DNA from: Endothia cerciana
Lineage: Eukaryota; Ascomycota; Sordariomycetes; Diaporthales; Cryphonectriaceae
Reading direction: 5' to 3'
DNA: 64,000 nucleotides
Assembly: GCA_026119935.1 (NCBI GenBank)
Contig: JALRMH010000023.1
Location: 124,001 to 188,000 of the forward strand
In this document: one piece after another, positions 57,639-64,000 of the stretch
How positions within the stretch are numbered: position 1 is the first letter of the stretch
Layout of the letters: each line of letters begins with the position of its first letter
Position numbers and translations under genes: made by a program
The notes under the pieces: generated by a model
Databases searched by the model: none
What the model was told of the DNA's origin: nothing
Seen by the model: only the letters and a program-made list of their open reading frames with translations

Positions 57639-59701
57639 CTTGTCAGAATCCAGAGCGCGGGTTGTGGAGTGTTGTGGGATGAAGAGAAGTGAGTCGAGGT
57701 TGATGAGGGAACGTCTTGTGAATTCGAGAAACCCGAGAGGTAGATGGAGTTCTCGGAAGGTTCCGCTGTTGTCTGATCCGCAACCCCGACCCCCCTTCCA
57801 TTTTGTTGGCCAATCAGACCAGAAATCGAGTCCCACCTTGTGGACTATAGCTGTGTATTACCTCAGCCTCGCCGACTATAATTTGTAGCCTCGTCGACTA
57901 TAATCTGTGACCCCGCTGACTATAACTGCGTGTTACCCTGCAGCTCCGCAGGCTATCACTCTCCATGACTATAGTGCCACACAACCCCACAGCCTCGCCG
58001 ACTATAGCTCTGCATCACCTTTTAGCCTCGCTCACAGTGGCCCCGCATGACTCGGCAAGCTCAGATCCAAACCTGCGCATCACACCTCAGCCTTGTCGCT
58101 CCTCTGCTTCCCCGGCCTTGCCGCTGGTCCACTTTTGTCAGTCACATGCCCTGTGCTGAACGACACTGTTCCAGCCAAGACCCCAACACTCTCACACAAG
58201 CACCACCTCATCCGGTGGCATGGTGCTCCGAGTCGTGTTTTATGTCTGACCCCGGGATACCGGATCCTGAATTTTTGCCGGGCCTGTCAAGCGAAGGAAT
58301 GAGTTATCTTTCAGCATAGCAAGGCCTTCTTCATCCTCCACCGTGTGCAGTTACTTCTCCTGCATGAACTGGTTTGTTTCTGAGGTAACCGGCGCCGCGT
58401 GACAGCAAAGCCTTGAAGGGAAGGAGGATGAGACTATCGCGAGGCTCACAGCTGCTGGAAATTGCACCCCAGTCGGACAACTGTAGGCAGGAGTGGGTAT
58501 TGTAGGGCGGGCACTCTAGGTACACGATCTGTATGTCACAGCATCCACAAGCCATACTTTGCAGCACCGTGGCACTTCGTTCCTTTAGCGGCATCGAAAT
58601 GCCTCTGTACAGTCCTTCGCTGTGGTGATTTCTCTACAGCTCCACCAATCATGCTACGCTCTCTTCCCCCTGGCCAAGACATAATTAGCCTCTTTCCTGG
58701 CCAAGGTGTGCCCTCTTCCTCTGTGGCCTAGCTCAGAGTAATACCAGAGAACCTCGGCTTACAATTGAGTAGAGTGGTCACAGAGTTCTTTGGAACTGGT
58801 CTACCTTCCTGACCACTAGTTCTTTCATCTTCGAGCACTTTAGCCCTCATCAAGGTCCCAGTCCCGAATACTTTACTTCGGAGGACCCCCTCTGCAGCTC
58901 ACTTCGAACTCTGCACTCACTGGCGTTGAGGTCGACCGGCTTACTGATATAAAATCGAGGGAAGGCACATGCGAAAAGCGGAAGCATGCCCTACTCCTCC
59001 GAAAGACACAAGACTCTTATCACCATAAAGCCCTGTCGGCAGCCCTACGACTCTCACCTGCCTCGAAAGTTCGGACCAGAAGAGCACCCCGGCCGCTTTT
59101 CACGAAGCTTCGTCAGAGACTTGGGCAACCCACAGCGATACTCACATTATTCTCAGAGAAAAGCACGAAGCCAAGCCGGATGGTCACAACCTCCAAAAGT
59201 GTCCCGACATCATAACGGAAACCTTATCATCGGGCAAGTCAGAACAGACGGAACTCGCAGACTCGAGTAGTCAGCACTCTTCGAAGCCGGCACAACCCAA
59301 GGTATGATACCAAATATTCCCAATCTGGAACCTCTCCCTCCCACTCCCATGATCAGACTGCCTTGTTGAAATCTGAAATCGTTACCTGGCTCCTCCCCAG
59401 AAAGTCTCCGGTCATCTTCAGAGCACCTCCCCACACTCATTCTCTCCCCTGTTCTTCTCTTCTGCTATCCTCGTCCCTCCTTCTCTCAGCCATCTTCCTC
59501 TATCCTGCGTCCTTTCACCTTTCCACTTGTACACACTTCTATCCTTCAGCTATCCGTTCTTCAATCCTCCAGACCTGGTCTTTCTACTCAACTTCCTATC
59601 TGCGCTTCTCATTTTCAAGCTCTACATCCCCTATCCTCGTCGCATCAGAAGTCCTACCACATACTTGCAAGCCGAATGGCCCTAACGCCTTTTTGACCAA
59701 G
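57639..59701. other. Gene-free stretch with minisatellite
   Basis: Chitinase promoter on the left, then the GACTATA minisatellite (57837-58060), then about 1.6 kb with no recognisable gene. A CT-rich stretch (59430-59640) precedes the helicase pseudogene and could be its former 5' UTR. Confidence 0.5.
57837..58060. repeat. Degenerate GACTATA/GCCTCGCC minisatellite
   Basis: About seven imperfect units built around CAGCCTCGCC-GACTATA with intervening spacers of 8 to 30 bases; the motif GACTATA (or close variants) recurs at irregular spacing. Not coding. It begins about 200 bases upstream of the chitinase start. Confidence 0.75.
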
Positions 59702-61140
59702 ATGTCTTCACCTAACGCCAAGCGATCGGCGTCGGAACCGCCATCAATCTCGGCCCCATCTAAGCGTCACAAGTCTCGAGATATGATAGACCCGGTAGGA
59801 CCTCCGCAAGAGGAAATTACACAGGAAGCTCAGGAAGCTCGGGAAGCCAGTTCTTCCCATCCCAAGGACCAATCGCAAAACAAGACCGCCAGACCAGCAA
59901 CGAACGAGAAGAGCAATAATATACCAGAGTCTAGTGCCTTCGAGCTTTTTCAACGAGAACGTGAACACCGGGAAGCGGTTCGTCTCAACCGCAACAGGGC
60001 AGGAGAGGTCCTCGAAAAGCTCTCACTTGCACCAAACCGAACGGGTTTCTTCTCGAGAGAGCTCCGCTATGACGGCCACAACACTAGGCCGCATTTACAG
60101 CCTCAGGAGCGGAGGGAACTCGTGAACGACTTAGCGCAGAGTCTTCAAGAAACTCACAGCTCAGACATTCAGAAAGAGGGTTGCCCATGCACTTTCTCCG
60201 TGCCAGTCGACAGCTTACACACAGCAGCTGAGTTCCTGGGTCTTACCTTAGGCGATTACTTAGAGGGCCTTAAGATTTCGCCTTCTTCACCGCTTCGGCT
60301 TCGGCCTGACCAGATCCAGAATATCGCCTTCATGGTGAAGAGCGCTCAAAGCCTCTTAAAGGGAGCAATCAACGCTAACGAACACGGTACCGGGAAGACT
60401 ATGGAAAGAAAATATGGCCGCTATCGTCTTCCTTGCTAATCGGCGGGTAGTAGCCGACGACCTCGACCAGCACAAGGCCACTTTGATCCTCTGTTCGCAT
60501 CAGCATCTGCAGAGTTGGAAACAAACCCATTCCAAGTTCTTTACAAATATCCTCAACCTCCATCTGTACACGCAACAGATCAAGACAGATCAGCATAATA
60601 CAGCTATCAACCAACAAAAGAGGCCCTTGCTGCGTTCCTAGAGGGCCTTGATCCTCATGATCCGAAGACAAGCAGGACGGTAATTCTTTCTACTTACGAC
60701 GAACTAGTGGACCATTTATTGGTCGAACGACAGCCGGATATGGTTTTCAGAGAGAAGAGACTGGCGAACCCAGGCTCCCAACTTACTGAAGAGTGGCGCG
60801 ATGCTATCAGAGTGGCTCGTAAGCCCCTGCGTTTTGATCTTCACTTAGCCACGAATATCATTGGGACAGTGATTACCAACAACAGTTACGACAGAACGTG
60901 AAATCGAGGTTAGTCAACACAGGACAGGGCGCTTTAAATAAGTTGTTGTGGGAAACGCGCAGTCGCAATTGGTTAAAGGGAAGAGGGAGGTGGCGTTCTG
61001 GAGGTTGGTATGACCAAAGAAGAAATGGGATTTGGGATTCATTTGAGATTACGGTGGGTCAGCGTTATACACCGTTCAATGAGTGGCATATTTATGGAAA
61101 ACTGAAGCAACAGACAGACGCCTACCGGGGCATATAGTAT
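59702..61140 (+). pseudogene. Decayed SNF2-type helicase gene
   Basis: A 245-codon open frame from ATG 59702 to about 60420 encodes a charged N-terminus, then the start of a SNF2 ATPase lobe (RLRPDQIQNIAFM, ANEHGTGKT as motif I; usual form DECGTGKT). The frame then breaks at the AAAA run near 60406-60409. The next lobe pieces continue in other frames: MAAIVFLANRRVVADDL, KATLILCSHQHLQSWKQTH (60414-60600), and AAFLEGLDPHDPKTSRTVILSTYD (about 60630-60710). After NNSYDRT a stop ends the readable part at about 60900, and no DEAH box or second lobe can be found. Several independent breaks make sequencing error alone unlikely. Not the same subfamily as the RING-containing SNF2 gene at 29.5 kb. Confidence 0.7.
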
Positions 61141-62081
61141 CAAAGTATGACATTGCTCCTTTGCACTTTTTGATTTTTACTACCATCATCGTAAGGTCAC
61201 GGTTGATTGTCTCACTAACACTAGGTGTCCGCATGAGCTGAGAGCAACCAGAAAATTGAGATCTTTCACTACGCCACCGGAGCCGAAGACATTTTCAGGG
61301 AAGATTCTTGCCTTTGGGTCTTGCGGAAGCACAGAATTACGCTGCTGTGACCTTTTTCAGCCTCCTCCTCGGTGTGTTCGAAGCGGCTTTTCCTCTTGGT
61401 GTACTGTCTCATCTTGTGGTACAAGTCATGTTCTCTCTCCCAGACTAGCCAGAGATCGTCAGCTATCTGTTCTCAAATATTCTGTTGGCCACTAGATTAA
61501 CGATGGGCTGCTTCTCTCTGTGCCCGTCGGGTGTGTACTTTTGAGGATACACTATCCACGGTAGAACCACAGGTTGATGGTAACACGGGGAGAGAAACCC
61601 GGGGGGTGGGGTGTCAGGCTATGCAAATACAAGGACCATCCTTTTGGCTGTCACAGAGGCCTGTGGTTATTCATTACCGAATCATTACAGCCGACCTTGG
61701 TCCCGATAGCCTACATGACCACTTTCTAATGCAATGCTACATGATGGTACATGTTGCATCATTTTATGATGAAGAATTGGGTTCAGACTTGGTCCACGAC
61801 GACAGGTGTGTTGGATGACTCACGATGAGATCAAAGTCGGGACTGGAGGTGTCATAATTACCGTGAGCTTACATCTCTGTCAGAGAAAATGCTGGGTCCT
61901 GCAGCGATAAGCTGCATGAGGGTGATTGCCTGGACGCACGTGATACCCGAGCTTTGACCATGTAAGCTGATTGGATGGACGCTGTGCTGCCGGCCCAGCT
62001 TTAAAGGAGGCATCTCATCCCCCACTTCTTCACTTGCAAGCCGACAGGTAACTCTCACCAAAACCATTTAACCTCGTGATT
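61141..62081. other. Gene-free stretch
   Basis: Promoter side of the reverse-transcriptase gene. Short ORFs only (61256-61818), no motif. Confidence 0.5.
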
Positions 62082-64000
62082 ATGGCCAGAACCAGACAGG
62101 CGCCCCGAGTTTCAGGTCGGCCCGAAACCCCGTCCGACTTGTCAACATCAACAATGTCAGGCAGTGTTTTTTCAGAGACTCTGCAGGAGATCACAAACAC
62201 GAAGCTCAATGAGCTCTCGAAGCGCAGAACGACCTTCGAGGAGGCCAAGGCAGCAGTCCTCTCGTCCATCAAGGCTGTGCAGGACCCCGTCCAGAGGGCA
62301 ACGATCCTCAACGATGCTGTCAAGAAGTGTTTCGGCCTCAAGAGGGACAACCAGGGAAATGTCATCGTCGGATCGACACACACCAGCCTCAAGACCCAGC
62401 TGTGCAACACTGTCCGCTTCGCTACACAAGCGCGCCATGACCCTTCGATTTCTAAGAAGATCCTCGACGACCATGAGAAAGCCCTGCTTCGCGAACTCGA
62501 AGTACAGTCAGAGAAATATCGGTATGCCACCTTGTATGGCCAACTTGTCACGGAGTGGCTTGCTGGCGATCAGAAGACAGAATCCAAGCACACTCGAAAC
62601 GACGAGGGTGATGACGTTGAGATGGTGGATATTGGCAGCGCCGCCAAGTTGAAGTCGAAGGAGGAGTGGGAGAACAGCGTCTTCGAGCCGGCGAACGTCG
62701 ACGTCGAGAGCCTGCGCCACTACCTGGACGACCTCTTCGGCTTGGATGGAGCCATTGGCGACGAGTTGGCAGAGGAGAAGCGGCGGGCGCTCAAGAAACT
62801 CAGAACAGAGGTTGAAGAGTTCGAGCGGCAGTTATCCGAGCCTCATCAGTTCAACCATGGAAATCTAAAATGGGCGATTGAGAGTCTCATGGCCTCTGAT
62901 ATCCTGTCGAACGAACAGCGCGAGGTGCTCAAGGACTTCAAGAACAACGGGGTGATCTTATCCGAGGTGGCCGACGTCCTCAACATGCGCATTTCTGCTC
63001 TCGAGTCATGGAGTTGGGGGCCAGCGGGCGTCCCCGTTGAGCAGCGTCGAAAGGTCAGCGGTGTTTTCAGCGTGTACATGCACGAGGATCTACTCCAGGC
63101 CATCTTCCTTCAATACATTGGCGTCAAATGGTCCGTGTTTCTGAAGAAGGTGTTCACCGTCTTCAGGAGCTCTGAGGCTTGGTCCAGCCTTGCGAAGGAC
63201 ATACCCCTCGCGGAGATGAGAAGACTCGAGTACTATATCGGCCATGTACGTCAGTGTCGCGGTCTACAGACGGCGCGCCAGAAACTATACTTCAAAAACT
63301 ACTTCGTGGCCAAACTTATGCGGAGTATCGAGACTGTGGTCGCAGCAGCCGATGGAGAGGTCGAGGCAGACTACTCGCATTACAACATGGGAGATCAGCA
63401 TCTCAGAAGGTATAAGACGTTGGGACAGGCGCCGAGGAAACAGCTTGCGTCGAAGGCTGCCAGAGCGAGCGCTATTACAAGCAAAGACCTGGATGAGGAC
63501 CAGAGTGGGTACGAGGACGGCGACGAGGATGCGAGCACACCAATTGCCGCGAAGCAGCAACTGCTGCATCTTCTCTCAACCGAAATCGCCATCAATACGA
63601 GGCTACATGGCGAACTCACCGCGTTCCACGCTGTTCTAACCGATGCTGAGACGTCATTGCCCCATGAGACCATCATCGCAGTTCTCAGCTTCCTCGGTGT
63701 TTCTCAAGGCTGGCTCGACTTCTTTCTCAAGTTCCTCCAGGTGCCTCTCAGGTGGAACGATGAGTTCTCAACGCCCACAAAGACTCAGCAGAGAGGGGTT
63801 CCCGCCTCGCACGTTCTCAGTGATGTTTTCGGCGAGGCAACCCTCTTCTGCCTCGACTATGCCGTCAATCAAGCAGCACTTGGACAGCCGCTTTGGCGCC
63901 ATGGGGGTGATTTGTGGTTCTGGTCACCAAATCACGCAACAGCTGTGGCTGTCTGGAAGACTCTCGAGACTTTTGCATCAGTGACGGGCACTTCGGTTCA
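62082..64000 (+). CDS. rvt-like domesticated reverse transcriptase, 5' part
   Basis: Open frame from ATG 62082 to the window edge, 639 codons without intron, so the gene is cut at its 3' end. It resembles the fungal rvt family: single-copy, non-mobile reverse-transcriptase-related genes. The N-terminus (about 25-75) is a coiled-coil-like segment (LQEITNTKLNELSKRRTTFE); YRYATLYGQLVTEWL and LRHYLDDLFGLDG follow. A basic/acidic insert is at about 440-485. The RT core then shows TPIAAKQQLLHLLSTEIAIN, LSFLGVSQGWLDFFLKFL, RGVPASHVLSDVFGEATLFCLDYAVNQ, and the active-site box LWRHGGDLWFW, where the family is expected to have two adjacent Asp. Here only one is present. An in-frame Met at 62154 is an alternative start. 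Thumb and C-terminus are outside the window. Family assignment is from memory of conserved boxes. Confidence 0.75.
   Translation, partial: MARTRQAPRVSGRPETPSDLSTSTMSGSVFSETLQEITNTKLNELSKRRTTFEEAKAAVLSSIKAVQDPVQRATILNDAVKKCFGLKRDNQGNVIVGSTHTSLKTQLCNTVRFATQARHDPSISKKILDDHEKALLRELEVQSEKYRYATLYGQLVTEWLAGDQKTESKHTRNDEGDDVEMVDIGSAAKLKSKEEWENSVFEPANVDVESLRHYLDDLFGLDGAIGDELAEEKRRALKKLRTEVEEFERQLSEPHQFNHGNLKWAIESLMASDILSNEQREVLKDFKNNGVILSEVADVLNMRISALESWSWGPAGVPVEQRRKVSGVFSVYMHEDLLQAIFLQYIGVKWSVFLKKVFTVFRSSEAWSSLAKDIPLAEMRRLEYYIGHVRQCRGLQTARQKLYFKNYFVAKLMRSIETVVAAADGEVEADYSHYNMGDQHLRRYKTLGQAPRKQLASKAARASAITSKDLDEDQSGYEDGDEDASTPIAAKQQLLHLLSTEIAINTRLHGELTAFHAVLTDAETSLPHETIIAVLSFLGVSQGWLDFFLKFLQVPLRWNDEFSTPTKTQQRGVPASHVLSDVFGEATLFCLDYAVNQAALGQPLWRHGGDLWFWSPNHATAVAVWKTLETFASVTGTSV

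Overview
This 64 kb window is nuclear DNA from a filamentous ascomycete (Pezizomycotina), most likely a Sordariomycete. The evidence is short spliceosomal introns with fungal branch points (CTRAC), fungus-only families (Egh16-like secreted protein, fungal rhodopsin-domain membrane protein, Zn2Cys6 regulator, NACHT protein with zinc fingers, rvt-type reverse transcriptase), RIP-style C:G-to-T:A decay of a transposon, and a quinate (qa) cluster whose gene order and orientations match those I know from Neurospora. Exon structures were built by hand from splice signals and reading-phase continuity; there are no transcript data.

Layout. 0-1.7 kb: dead Fot1/pogo-type transposon. 2.4-12.3 kb: secreted and membrane proteins (Egh16-like protein, frameshifted rhodopsin-domain protein, GH30 hydrolase with CBM1, glycine/serine/alanine-rich cell-surface protein). 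14-18.3 kb: an orphan coiled-coil gene, a doubtful broken ORF and a MARVEL-domain four-helix protein. 21.9-25.0 kb: GH43 arabinanase-like enzyme and a frameshifted DHA2 drug-efflux transporter. 25.3-32.7 kb: a divergent pair, an NLR-like NACHT protein with five C-terminal C2H2 fingers and a SNF2 ATPase with a RING finger. 35.5-53.9 kb: a complete seven-gene quinate/shikimate catabolic cluster. 54.3-57.6 kb: ribosome-biogenesis WD40 protein (JIP5-like) and a GH18 chitinase ending in RDEL. 57.8-58.05 kb: degenerate minisatellite. 59.7-61 kb: decayed SNF2 helicase. 62.08 kb to the right edge: 5' part of an rvt-like reverse-transcriptase gene.

The qa genes form one regulon. The permease qa-y imports quinate; dehydrogenase qa-3 converts it to 3-dehydroquinate; type II dehydroquinase qa-2 makes 3-dehydroshikimate; dehydratase qa-4 makes protocatechuate for the beta-ketoadipate pathway. 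qa-1F (activator) and qa-1S (AROM-derived repressor) control the set, and qa-x is an inositol-monophosphatase-like protein of unclear role. Together with the GH30/CBM1, GH43 and Egh16-like genes this fits a fungus living on or in plant material. That ecological reading is inference.

Poly-G/poly-C tracts of 12-15 bases are unusually frequent, several inside introns. Two otherwise well-formed genes carry a single extra base, so some breaks may be sequence error rather than pseudogenisation.
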